64,000 nucleotides of DNA from Paulownia fortunei (lineage: Eukaryota; Streptophyta; Magnoliopsida; Lamiales; Paulowniaceae), in contig CM033119.1 in NCBI GenBank assembly GCA_019321725.1, positions 14,520,694-14,584,693 on the forward strand, in the 5' to 3' direction. Of the stretch, positions 24,418 through 36,476 are shown piece by piece. The position numbers and the translations under genes were made by a program. The notes under the pieces are model-generated. The model was given only the letters and a program-made list of their open reading frames with translations. It ran no database searches and was not told where the DNA came from. Position 1 is the first letter of the stretch. Each line of letters begins with the position of its first letter.

Positions 24418-25150
24418 AAGTATGGAAATTGTCCTAATTTTATTTAAAAAATCAAGTGATAATTGGTAAACAAAATAGAATTAAGATAAAAATTGCAAAG
24501 ATAAAACTAGAGTTATTAGAAGTAATACAACAAACACCTTATGAACAAGAAATTCTAGAGAAATGACTCACCTAATTATCACATATGTTCTTCCTTCTAA
24601 AATATACTAATTCAAGTCAACAATACATGTAACTAAAAAATTCCTAAGCTCATCAATTCCCTCTCTTGAGTGCCGAATTGATTATGAGTTCTAATACGAA
24701 TTTCAACATCTCTATAAAAACTCAAGAATAAAACTTTACAAAGGTTCAATGAATTCTTTTTCAACACTTCACAGGTTTCATAAGTTCCTCAACTCTATGA
24801 TTCCTAAGTTATGCTATCTTTATAATCACATATAATATTTTCTCTCTCAAGTATCGAATCTCATACATCAAACACTATCAATTAATGGTCAAACAATCAA
24901 TATGCAATATTAAACAAGATAATACAAACAAGATGAATAACTTGAACTAATAATATTTGGAATTCAAAACATAGGATCAAATAAGGTTACATCATTCTTT
25001 ATAAAGAAATGTTTAATTCATCATGTATGAATATAACTTCAAGAAATACATAAGAAATAGCATGTAACTTGTTCACCTATATGTGAAGTGGAAGAAATGG
25101 TTGAAGCTCTCCTTATCTCCAAGAATGACTCGTTTTTCTCTCCAAGAATA
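24418..25150 (-). mobile_element. Tat/Athila-type LTR fragment, copy X
   Basis: Matches 25,560-26,280 in direct orientation and 1-440 in inverse orientation: GTCCTAATTTTATTTA, AACAAACACCTTATGA, GAGTGCCGAATTGA, CTCAAGAATAAAACT. It interrupts the element C LTR. Only part of the LTR is present and I see no target duplication. Confidence 0.7.
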
Positions 25151-25513
25151 GCTCTCTGTCCAGCAGCACCTTTCTGTCTAAGAATACCTTCCATTAGTTC
25201 TCTTATTGGCCAATCATTATAAACAGGTTCCGAAAACCACGGTCTATCGCTATTAGTTAGTTATCACACTTCAAGAGCCCTAAAAAATGATTTATGAAAG
25301 AAATTTATTAAATTGAATATTGCATTTAATTATTTATGTGATTTGTATGTATGCTATATAGTATGTTTAAAACGATTCAAGCTCTTTCTATTATAGTTAA
25401 AAATGGAAACTTTTATTAAAAACCATAATTCTAGTAATGATGAAAAATTAACATTTCTTAACTTAACTATATTAGCTTGTTTAGGCTCTGCGATTAGGTT
25501 AAGGAGTGTTACA

Positions 25514-27060
25514 ACGGTGAGTTGAGTATCATATCCACAGGGATTGTAATCAAAAATTGCATTAAGTACCGTAGTTCAAATAGTCCTAATTTTATTTAGA
25601 AGATCAAATGATGATTGGAAAATAAAGTAAAGTAAGATAAAAATGAATAGATAAGAATGGAGTTTTTAGAAATAATATAACAAACACCTTATAAGCAAGA
25701 TATTCTACAAGAATGACTCACATAATTATCACATATGTTCTTCCTTCCAAAATATATCAATTCAAGTCAACAACACATGTAAGTTAAGAATTCCTAATCT
25801 CATCAATTTCCTTCTTGAGTGCCGAATTGACTATGAGTTTTAAAATGAATTTTGATATCTCTATAAAAATTCAAGAATAAAACTCTATAAAAGTTCAATG
25901 AATTCTTCTTCAAAACTTCAAAGGTTTCATAAGCTTCTCAACTTTATGATTCCTAGGTTGTGTTATCCCTATGATCATGTATAAAATTTTCTCTCTCGAG
26001 TGTCGAATCTTATACATTAAACAATCTCAATTAGTGATCAATTAATCAAAATGAAATACTAAACAAGATAACACAAACAAAATGAATAACTTGAACTAAT
26101 ATTGTTTGGAATTTAAAATATAGGATCAAATAAGGTTACATCATCCTCTATAAAGAAATATTTAGTTCACCATGGATGTATACAACTTCAAGAAATAAAT
26201 AAGAAAGAACATGGAAATTATTCACCAATTTGTGAAGTAGAAGGAATGGTTGAAGCTCTCCTTGTCTCCAAGAATGACTTCTTGTCTCTAAGAATGCCTT
26301 GTTTTGATTTGCAAAAAATGGAATCGGTCTTGTCTCCAAGCACCCAATGGCCTTCTTTGGTTCTAAGAATCAACCCTCCTCCCCCTCTTGGTTGATGTTG
26401 ATCTTTTCCTTTTAAACTTCTCCCTAATGATTCTTTCTCCAAGAGTCTTCCAAAAGAAATCCTAAAATCCTTCCACTTTTCTTAGCTTTTCTTTAATAGA
26501 AAAAATCCTCACTTTTCTTGGCTTTTCAAAAGGAACCTAAAATTCTTCCCCTTTTCTTGGTTTTTCTCCTTTTTTTCTCTCCACCAATATAGTGTATCCA
26601 CTAAAGCATCACATGGGTAATAATGTATAGGTGTATCTAATGTGTATATCTCATAAAAATACCAAACTTCATGATCCATTGCCACTTATCACCACAAAAA
26701 TGCATCAGCGTCTTTTTTGTTAGCAGGATGGCGCCTAAGCACCCTGTTTTGGCTTAGGCGCCTTCCATTCTATTTTATTGGCCTCAGATGGCGCCTAGGC
26801 ACCATTGCTGCTGTTTTTTTCCTTCTCTACTTCAGTACTCTTACACTATTCAGCCATTTGCAAGTAGTTTTTGACCTCTTTAAAATATAAATTGGCTTTT
26901 GATATCTCACAATAAATTGTATATATATGTCTTTTTGTTCCATAGGCACTTGAATCAACTAAATATGACATCGGTGGACAAAGTTATGCCTGAAATACTA
27001 AGATGTGTCATCTTAGAAAATTGCAGCCCAGTGCTAACCCTTGAACTCGATTTTTATCAT
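25514..27060 (-). mobile_element. Tat/Athila-type LTR fragment, copy Y
   Basis: Starts (minus-strand LTR 3' end) right after the end of LTR C with ACGGTGAGTTGAGTATCAT and matches copy X and window positions 1-440. At 26,590-26,690 it shares CATCACATGG-type phrases with 2,150 and 12,235. Its GGCGCC cluster at 26,729-26,800 includes an 11-bp perfect inverted repeat. The right boundary is where the element B LTR begins, about 27,060. Open frames at 26,148-26,442 are not coding. Confidence 0.6.
26730..26762. repeat. 11-bp perfect inverted repeat, GGCGCCTAAGC / GCTTAGGCGCC
   Basis: GGCGCCTAAGC at 26,730-26,740 and its exact reverse complement at 26,752-26,762, with an 11-nt loop. It lies within LTR copy Y; a related TGGCGCCTAGGCACC follows at about 26,788. 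Confidence 0.95.
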
Positions 27061-27064
27061 TGAA

Positions 27065-29870
27065 ATCGACCTAATTAGATTTTATGGTAAAAAGAATAGA
27101 TTGGTCGATATATTGGATATTCATAGGTTATATATAATAATTTTGGAAGTGAGAAAGGTGTTACTAGTAAGTTTATATGATTTGATTTAATTAGATCGAG
27201 CTGTTTTAAATGTATACATTAACATACTTGGGATATTGTACATGATATAATGTGATTTAAGTGACATAATTCAAAATCCATAAGTTCATATGATTTTAGA
27301 AATGCAAACTAGACAATCATTTAATAATCGGATGTCAATCGATTTGGAGATCGAATGAACGGACATAGGAATTATCTATGGGAATGAATGGTGACTAAGA
27401 TAGGTTGCCACCAAATAAACATAGGTGAGACACACAAAATTAGAGATGCAAGATAAGGGAGAAAATCAAATTTTACCACTACATGCCACCTCAAGCTTAT
27501 ACCACCTCATGCTTAGATTTTTAAAGCTGGCACATCAACCTATTCTTCAATCTTAAGTTAACAGCCACGACTATAACCTTCTTATGCCACATTTTAGCTT
27601 CCAAATACATATTAAAAGCTCTCTAAATAGCTCATAAGTGATTCCAACTGAAAAAGGATGCAAAACAAGCAGAGGGGAGGAGAAATAAACAAGTTTAAGT
27701 AGAAAACTATTGCAAGGTGAGCTTAACCTACAAGTTTGGCATGACTTTTAGATTTATTTTGAGGTTTATTTAATTATTAAGCTTTGAATAGTATTTATAA
27801 ATGTGTTAGGATGTTATTAGATAGGCGTTGGTGCACAAAGAAAGGGTTTTTGGTTACAAATACTTTATAGAAAACACTTGTTCTAGAAACTGTCACCTTG
27901 TTGTATTTTTCTATTTTAGGCTTTGTATGTTGAATAAACCCTATAGGTATCATCATATACATGTTCATGTATGAGTTATGAGTATTGGAATCAATTTTCA
28001 TCGGTTAGAAATTACAATATGGCATGATAATTAAAGAAAAACTCAAAACTATCTCCATCAAATTTCAAATTCTATCCTATGTGAAGGAGACTGGATTTAC
28101 AGCATTAGATCCATTAGTTTTGGCAAGAATATGACCTAATTGTCTCTTTGTATATATCATCTAAGTGTGGTTAAATTTGGGAATGATTGAATATATTTAA
28201 GGGTGCCAAAACCATTAATGTCATGAAGTGCGCAAAACTGTCACGGTAGGAAAAATCTGTTTCATATACTGTGAAGGGAGCTGAACTTGAAAAGCTATAT
28301 CCATGCGTTTTAGCCATTCTATGACATGGTTACATTTTTTTATGTTATCTAAGTGTGATAAAAAATTGAGAGTCAATGAATATGTCTAACGGTATCAAAA
28401 TCATCATACAAATTAATGTGGCAGCAAGAAAATGTGAAGTTGTGAATCTGTCCCATTTGGTTCATTAACATGTTCCAGTATAGATGTGGTGCATTTGATC
28501 CCTAATATTTAGGACGATGTTACAAAAGTTATAATACATCAATTAAGTGAGGTTAGTATACATTTAATATGTGGAACAAAAGTGCGTAGAAGATTGTATT
28601 CGGTTATAGTTTCTAAACGGTAAGGTTGTTTAGTTAAATTGAGATTCAAGATCTTTATACTACATTCGGTATAATGAACTTGTTACTTGAAGATGGCGAT
28701 TAATATCTTGTATATTTACAGATTGTTTCAGATATAGTGTTGGGGAGTAATACTTAAGAAACCTAGAAGTAACACACAACCAATCAATGGTAAGTAAAGA
28801 TTCATTTGCAACTACAATGCATAGACACAGTCAATGTGTGATTTATATGTAATATCATAGATCATTGAGCATATATACATGGGCATTGGCACGTGCATAC
28901 ATCATATACGAGCATTGTGAGAAATCTTGCATTGTACGGTATGATTTTGAGAAAGGAAAATATTTTGCTGACTACTACTAGTACACCAAAGCATGCACGG
29001 ATTTGCACGGATTTGCATTGTGTGCATGTAAAGATTCATTTGCAACTACAATGCATAGACACAGTCAATGTGTGATTTATATGTAATATCATAGATCATT
29101 GAGCATATATACATGGGCATTGGCACGTGTATACATCATATACGAGCATTGTGAGAAATCTTGCATTGTACGGTATGATTTTAAAAAAGGAAAATATTTT
29201 GCTGACTACTACTAGTACACCAAAGCATGCACGGATTTGCACGGATTTGCATTGTGTGCATGGATTTGCATGCGTACAAGTATGCATGGATTTGCATGCT
29301 TATATGATTATTGGCCATTGGATTATGGTAATGTGCAGAGCTCTTTTCCGGTGCATGGGATAGTAGCATTAGTCAAGGGCCCAAGAAAGAAATTATTTTG
29401 AGAGAAATATTTTGGTGCATGGAATTACATTGTGGGCATAGTATTTTGTGATGCATGACTTAATTTTGTGGATTATTCTTTGACATGCATAATCTTTACT
29501 TGTTGAGCATTAGCTTATATAGTTTATGCATTGTGGGTGAGTTTGGTAATACTTGATACCATGGACTTACTAGGTAAGGTGTTGGGGTTCCTACAGGTTT
29601 TGAGGATCAGTGTATATGGATGACGACTTGTTGAGTTGTGTTGTGGGCATATTCTAATTTTTACATTAATTATTACTATGTAAATTGTTGACTATATATA
29701 AACAATGATTTTTCTATATATAAGGTTATATGTGAGAAAACACTTTACTATTTCTCAAAGTGCTATATTTAACAAAAGTGAATATATATATATACACATA
29801 CACACACATGTGTTACCTTGTCAAAATTATTGTTATACCAATATCTATATTTAGTGGTGGGGGTGTTACA
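27065..29870 (+). mobile_element. Ty3/gypsy (Tekay-like) 5' LTR, element B, 5'-truncated
   Basis: Nearly identical to the 3' LTR at 33,245-36,024 from AGAATAGATTGGTCGATATATTGG onward, and ends GGGGGTGTTACA before a primer-binding site. The first ~170 bp of the LTR (present at 33,245-33,415) are missing, replaced by copy Y. It contains a private 234-bp tandem duplication (28,794-29,265). The two LTRs differ by scattered substitutions of a few percent by eye, so the insertion is neither very recent nor ancient. Confidence 0.85.
28794..29265. repeat. 234-bp tandem duplication inside the 5' LTR of element B
   Basis: TTCATTTGCAACTACAATGC occurs at 28,801 and 29,035, and the two units then run in parallel to the GTGTGCATG junction. 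The 3' LTR (35,145-35,410) has a single copy, so the duplication arose after insertion or the other LTR lost one. Confidence 0.9.
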
Positions 29871-32800
29871 GAGTGGTATCGAAGCTCGATTTGTGGTTTT
29901 GTAGACTGTCCTTATACATGACCTTTGAAACTGGTGGAGCACAATCATGCCAATAAGTTTTATTTATTATATAATTCATTTTGTATTTCATTAATAATAT
30001 TAGCCATGTGTTTTAAGATTTTGTATAAAATAATATTGAGGCAAACTCATCAATAATAACATATACAAAATTTATGGTTGGTATTATATCTTTGGAGCTA
30101 CATATTATCTATTATCCACTAAGTATGTAATAAGACTGGATAAGTTACTTGATATATATATATATATGAGGTCAATTATAATGTTTTAATTCCTTTTGGA
30201 GGTTCAAGATCAACTAATTAGATTTTAAGAGCTATTAATTTTATTATATTGGCTAGGATTATGATATAACCTTTTGTGTAGACTAATTTATTGAGAATTA
30301 TGCATTGTGGATTATTTTAGGATTATTAAGACTTTTAAATTCTAGGTGATGAAAATTTAAAAATTTTATGGAGGCCATAGCAGGAAAATATTTACTATTT
30401 GCAGAAAATAAAGAAGATTGTCAAATTATAATTTTCTACAACTACCGTGAAAGAAAGTTGTAAGAAAGAGTTATTATCGATCTTTGGGTTGTGTTAAAAT
30501 TTTTAAAAATGACCAAGTTTACTAAAAATCCATTTGTGTGATCTTAGATCTTTTGATACATATTGAAAAAAAAAATTCAGGCATGCTATTGACTAACAAA
30601 TTGATTTTATCTTGATATAGTTGTAAGAACAAATCTAATCTCTCTTTTAGTTCATCATTTACACCTATTGAAATTCGATGAACCTTAGGTAATATTGTTA
30701 TAATATTGGGCAAGGCATTAAGGTTTAGTGCTTCTCCTAAACAAGCTCCACTTCATATTCACCTAGACGGCAAATAAATTTTGAGGTTATATATTATTTT
30801 TTGCAACTAAATTGAGTAATAATTTGTAATAAGTATAGATTTTTCATACTAAAGTTTATTTGATAAATCAAGAGGAGCTATTGTGATCTTGAGGATTAAT
30901 TTTAAGTTTGAATTAATTATGAATTTCTTGTTGTGCCATTGAGTTGACTAATGCCTTAATTATTTTGATATACATGATGAATAATGTATTTGATGATTCT
31001 ATATAGGTATATTTGGGGTGATATTCATTGATGATATTTTAGTGTACAACGAGGAGAAATATGATTGACATTTCAATATGATCTTGAAAACTCTAAGGAA
31101 GTAGAAATTATTTGTTCAATTTAGTAAATACGATCTTTTGATTATGTAATACAATATTTATTTTTGGGACTTGTAATTTTCTTAAGAAGGTGTCTTTGTA
31201 ACTATTCAAAACTTTGAGATTGTACTAAAATAGGGAAGACCAATAAATGTGATAGAAATAAGAAAAAAAAAATTGAATTTGTGATATTATTGGGTATTCA
31301 GTCAAAATTTCTCCTATATTGTTACCATTGTATTTCATCATATAGTAGGTATATGAAATTTGAATGGTTCGCTAAGTGAGAAGAAATCTCTAATTACTTA
31401 AAAAGAATTGATTTGAGCTTCGGTAGTGACTCTAATTTTAAATATAAGTTATGTATTGTGTATAGTGGTGTTATATCATTGTGTTTTGCTATATATTTGA
31501 TGCAATATAGAAAAGTTCCTCAACACTCTTCCAGTTAATTAGATTATTTATGTAATACTACATGTGACATTACAAAACCGAAGTACTTGAAATGTCTATA
31601 TACTCAAAAGGAGCTGAACTTTAATAAATGATGGATATTATTAGTAAGTGAATATATTGTATGATTCATATAACTACAGATATCATTAGAATGAAATGTC
31701 TCAACAGACTAATATTCATACAAATTTTACATCATAAACTATTATGGGAATTGAGGGTTGTATAGAGGATGAATTAGAGTCAATGATGAATTATCAATTT
31801 ATTAATATTTTGGTAAGATTGATTTTGATTAATCTAATTTCAAATGCTCAAAATAAGGTCGATGAAAGGTTAAGATTAAGTTGAAATACATAAAAGGCAC
31901 TTAAATAGATTTTTGTAATAAGTGATAATAATCTCTTAATAAGAGATAGATGTGAAAATGAGAGATAAGAAATTGCAAGATTAAGTTTTAGGTGATGATC
32001 ATGTACCTTTTTATTTATTTATTTAGTAAAATGAATGATGATTGTGATCTCAAGAAAATATACAAATATCGGATACTGGACAAGCTATTTGGTTTCCCAT
32101 AAAAAAAGAGATATATGTAAAAGTGCATATGTTGGAATGATTTACTTTGGTTTTATTTTCAGGTGGAAATGGGAAGGCATTTAGAAATTTTGTATATGAT
32201 AATGGAATTGGGTTATTGTTCATAGGTTAACTAAATATGCTTATTCTTTCTCAATTTACCCTAGGTATTCCATGGAAATCTATGGAAAAATAAATGTATA
32301 TGAAACAGTTAGACTTTATGGTTTATTAATGTCTATTAGTTCTGATGTAGATTTAAGGTCTTTGTCCACTTCGTAGAAGATCTTACATCAAGTATTGGGA
32401 ATAAAATTATATTTTAGTATTGTGATCATCCATGCATCAATGGGCAACCAGGACAAACAAATTAGGCTTTGCAAGATATGCTTAGAGATTATGCATTAGA
32501 TTGTTGATGTTAATTGAGAAAATTATTTCTTGGGAGGAATTTCTTATCACAACAGTGATAAGGCTACTTGGGATAATTCTCAATGAGGCATTATATGATA
32601 GAAAATATAGGTCATCATTTTATTTAAATGAATTTCATGTTATTTTAGGCTAAATATGGTTTGAGAAATGATAGAAGTGGTTGAACAAATTGCCAATGTA
32701 TGAAAATTAGTTAGAGATGACCATAGAGTTATGCGGATTAAAGAGGAATATCTTTGTAATTTATGATAGGGGATCAAATTTTTGAAGGTGTCTCCAATGA

Positions 32801-33244
32801 AAAGGACTATGCAGCTTGGGCAGAAAAGAAAAAAATTTGGGAATGTTACATACAAACTTTATTCTAGGTATATTGGTTTATTTTGCATTACTGAGAGAAA
32901 TGGGGATATTGCCTATAAACACAACCTCTTTGTATCAATGTCTCGAATTCACAATGTTTCATGTGTTCATTTTAAGGAAGTGTATCATGAATCTATCTCA
33001 TCTATTGAAAAAGGAATCAATAGAACAAAATTGAGGTTGGAGATATGACGAAAGACCTATAGAGATTTTAGTAAAAGATGTAAAGTAACAATAAAATGAG
33101 AATATCTCAGTAGTTAAAGTACAGAGTAGAAGTCAATCAACAAAAGAAGCTATTTGTGAAAGAAAGCATAAAATGATAATTAAATATCTACAGTTTTTTT
33201 TGGAAAGTACAATTTAGGGACGAAATTTTAATAAGGAGGGAGAA
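29871..33244 (+). pseudogene. element B internal region: decayed gypsy RT, RNase H and integrase
   Basis: The primer-binding site is mutated (TGGTATCGAAGCTC at 29,874). No gag or protease is recognisable in 29,900-30,990, so that part is lost or decayed. Reverse transcriptase appears as GVIFIDDILVYNEEKY at about 31,018-31,065, then LKTLRK, LFVQFSKYD, and KFEW at about 31,358. Integrase core is readable as VHRLTKYAYSF at about 32,220, YPRYSMEIYGK, LHQVLGIKLYFS and EDMLRD-like words to about 32,500. The C-terminal module is FLKVSPMKRTMQLGQ at about 32,783, RYIGLF at about 32,868 and MSRIHNVSCVHF at about 32,940. Stops and frameshifts are dense. AATAAGGAGGGAGA at 33,230-33,243 is the polypurine tract. 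Confidence 0.85.
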
Positions 33245-36024
33245 TGTTTTACCCAATCCTCATACTACTCACTTGGCCAATATGATTCATGCATTACATG
33301 CTACTTATATACTAATTTGCATTAACATTTACATGGCATCTTATGTAGTATTTTTAATCGTTAGACCTCTAATGCTATCACATAATATTAGTGGTTGAGA
33401 TCTTATAACCTAATTAAGAAATTATATATTTAAATAAGAAAGAATAGATTGGTCGATATATTGGATATTCATAGGTTATATGTAATAATTTTGGAAATGA
33501 GAAAGGTGTTACTAATAAGTTTATATGATTCGATTTAAATAGATCGAGCTGTTTTAAACGTATACATTAATAGACTTGGGATATTAGACATGATATAATG
33601 TGATTTAAGTGACATAATTCAAAGTCCATAAGTGCATATGATTTTAGAAATGCAAACTAGACAATCATTTAATAATCGGATGTCAATCGATTTGGAGATC
33701 GAATGAACGGACATAGGAATTATCTATGGGAATGAATGGTGACTAAGATAGGTTGCCACCAAATAAACATAGGTGAGACACACAAAATTAGAGCTGTAAG
33801 ATAAGGGAGAAAATCAAATTTTACCACTACATGCCACCTCAAGCTTATACCACCTCATGCTTAGATTTTTAAAGCTGGCACGTCAACCTATTCTTCAATC
33901 TTAAGCTAACAGCCATGACTATAACCTTCTTATGCCACATTTTAGCTTCCAAATACATATTAAAAGCTCTCTAAATAGCTCATAAGTGATTCCAACTAAA
34001 AAAGGATGCAAAACAAGCAGAGGGGAGGAGAAATAAACAAGTTTAAGTAGAAAATTGTTGCAAGGTGAGCTTAACCTACAGGTTTGGCATGACTTTTAGA
34101 TTTATTTTGAGGTTTATTTAATTATCAAGCTTTGAATAGTATTTATAAATGTGTTAGGATGTTATTAGATAGGCGTTGGTGCACAAAGAAAAGGTTTTTG
34201 GTTACAAATACTTTATAGAAAACACTTGTTCTAAAAACTGTCACCTTATTGTATTCTTCTATTTTAGGCTTTGTATGTTGAATAAACCCTATAGGTATCA
34301 TCATATACATGTTCGTGTATGAGTTATGAGTATTGGAATCAATTTTCATCAGTTAGAAATTACAATATGGCATGATAATTAAAGAGAAACTCAAAACTAT
34401 CTCCATCAAATTTCAGATTCTATCCTATGTGAAGGAGACTGGATTTACAGCATTAGATCCATTAGTTTTGGCAAGAATATGACCTAATTGTCTCTTTGTA
34501 TATATCATCTAAGTGTGGTGAAAATTTGGGAATGATTGAATATATTTAAGAGTGCCAAAACCATTAATGTCATGAAGTGCGCAAAACTATCACGGTAGGA
34601 AAAATTTGTTTCATATACTGTGAAGGGAGCTAAACTTGAAAAGCTATATCCATGCGTTTTAGCCATTCTATGACATGGTTACATTTTTTTATGTTATCTA
34701 AGTGTGATAAAAAATTGAGAGTCAATGAATATGTCTAACGGTATCAAAATCATCATACAAATTAATGTGGCAGCAAGAAAATGTGAAGTTGTGAATCTGT
34801 CTCATTTGGTTCATTAACATGTTCCAGTATAGATGTGGTGCATTTGATCCCTAACATTTAGGACGATGTTACAAAAGTTATAATACATCAATTAAGTGAG
34901 GTTAGTATACATTTAATATGTGGAACAAAGGTGCGTAGAAGGTTGTATTCGGTTATAGTTTCTAAGCAGTAAGGTTGTTTAGTTAAATTGAAATTCAAGA
35001 TCTTTATACTACATTCAGTATAATGAACTTGTTACTTGAAGATGGCGATTAATATCTTGTATATTTACAGATTGTTTCACATATAGTGTTGGGGAGTAAT
35101 ATTTAAGAAACCTAAAAGTAACACACAACCGATCAAAGGTAAGTAAAGATTCATTTGCAACTACAATGCATAAACATAGTAAAAGTGTGATTTATATGTA
35201 ATACCATAGATCGATCATATGTGCATAGGAGAGGGCACACATTACTGTCATTCATGTCCATTGAGCATACATACATGGGCATTAGCACGTGCATGCATCA
35301 TATACGAGTATTGTGAGAAATCTTGCATTGCACGGCAAGATTTTGAGAAAAAAAAATATTTTGCTGACTACTACTAGTACACCGAATCATGCATGGATTT
35401 GCATTGTGTGCATTGATTTGCATGTGTACGAGTATGTATAGATTTGCATATTATATGATTATTGGCCATTGGATTATGGCAATGTGCAGAGCTGTTTTCT
35501 GGTGCATGGGATAATAGCATTAGTCAAGGGCCCAAGAAAAAAATTATTTTGAGAGAAATATTTTGATGCATGGAATTACATTGTGGGCATAGCATTTTGT
35601 GATGCATGATTCGATATTGTGGATTATTCTTTGACATGTATAATCTTTACTTGTTGAGCATTAGCTCATATAGTTTATGCATTATGGGTGAGTCTGGTGA
35701 TACTTGATACCATGGACTTACTAGGTAAGGTGTTGGGGTTCCTACAGGTTTTGAGGATCAGTGTACATGATGACGACTTGTTGGGTTGTGTTGTGAGCAT
35801 ATTCTAATTTTTACATTCATTATTATTATGTAAATTGCTGACTATATATAAATAGTGATTTTTCTATATACAAGGTTATATGTGAGAAAACACTTTACTG
35901 TTTCTCAAAGTGCTATATTTAACAAAAGTGAATATATATATATATATACACATACACACACATGTGTTACCTTATCAAAATTATTGTTATACTAATATCT
36001 ATATTTAGTGGTGGGGGTGTTACA
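33245..36024 (+). mobile_element. Ty3/gypsy (Tekay-like) 3' LTR, element B, complete
   Basis: Begins TGTTTTACCCAATCC right after the polypurine tract and ends GGGGGTGTTACA (2,780 bp). Homologous to 27,065-29,870 and more distantly to 17,132-19,790. A dinucleotide run (AT then AC) sits at about 35,930-35,960 and is longer than in the 5' LTR. Confidence 0.9.
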
Positions 36025-36476
36025 GAGTGGTATCGGAGCTCGATTTGTGGTTTTGTAAATTGTCCTTATACATGACCTTTGAAACTGGTGGAGCACAACC
36101 ATGCTAGTAAGTTTTATTTGTTGTATAATTCATTTTGTATTTCATTAATAATATTGACCATGTGTTTTAAGATTTTGTATAAAATAATGTTGAGGCAAAC
36201 TCATCAATAGTAACATATACAAATTTTATGGTTGGTATTATATTTTTAGAACTACATATTATCTATTATCCACTAAGTATGTAATAAGACTGGATAAGGT
36301 ACTTGATATATATATATATATATATGAGGTCAATTTCAATGTTTTAATTCCTTCTGGAGGATCAAGATCAACTAATTAGATTTTAAGAGCTGTTAATTTT
36401 GTTATATTGGCTAGGATTATGATATAACATTTTGTGTAGATTGATTTATTGATAATTATGAATTATAGATTATTTT
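36025..36476 (+). mobile_element. second copy of the element B leader, downstream of its 3' LTR
   Basis: GAGTGGTATCGGAGCTCG, a primer-binding site, follows the 3' LTR, and the next ~450 bases match 29,871-30,323 (AAACTGGTGGAGCACAA, ACTAAGTATGTAATAAGAC, ATGAGGTCAATT). So the structure is LTR, internal, LTR, then the beginning of another internal region, as left by recombination between two tandem or dimeric copies. It is cut at 36,477 by the copia LTR. Confidence 0.9.

Larger units (their letters stand above)
22200..25513 (+). mobile_element. 3' LTR of a second gypsy subfamily (element C), carrying insertions
   Basis: Begins TGTAATGTCC at the very end of the integrase frame and ends GGAGTGTTACA at 25,513, both typical of chromovirus LTRs. 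Only the first ~35 bases resemble the element A and B LTRs; the rest does not align with the 5' LTR at 17,132. It contains an integrase zinc-finger fragment (23,118-23,440) with shuffled flanking repeats, and a Tat-type LTR fragment (24,418-25,150). Without these it would be roughly 2.2 kb. Confidence 0.55.

Noticed and set aside
29786..29816. AT/AC dinucleotide run as a regulatory element
   Set aside because: A simple microsatellite in the LTR; its length differs between the two LTR copies.
32782..33048. 88-codon frame as a possible host gene
   Set aside because: It reads FLKVSPMKRTMQ and RIHNVSCVHF, the C-terminal end of gypsy integrase.
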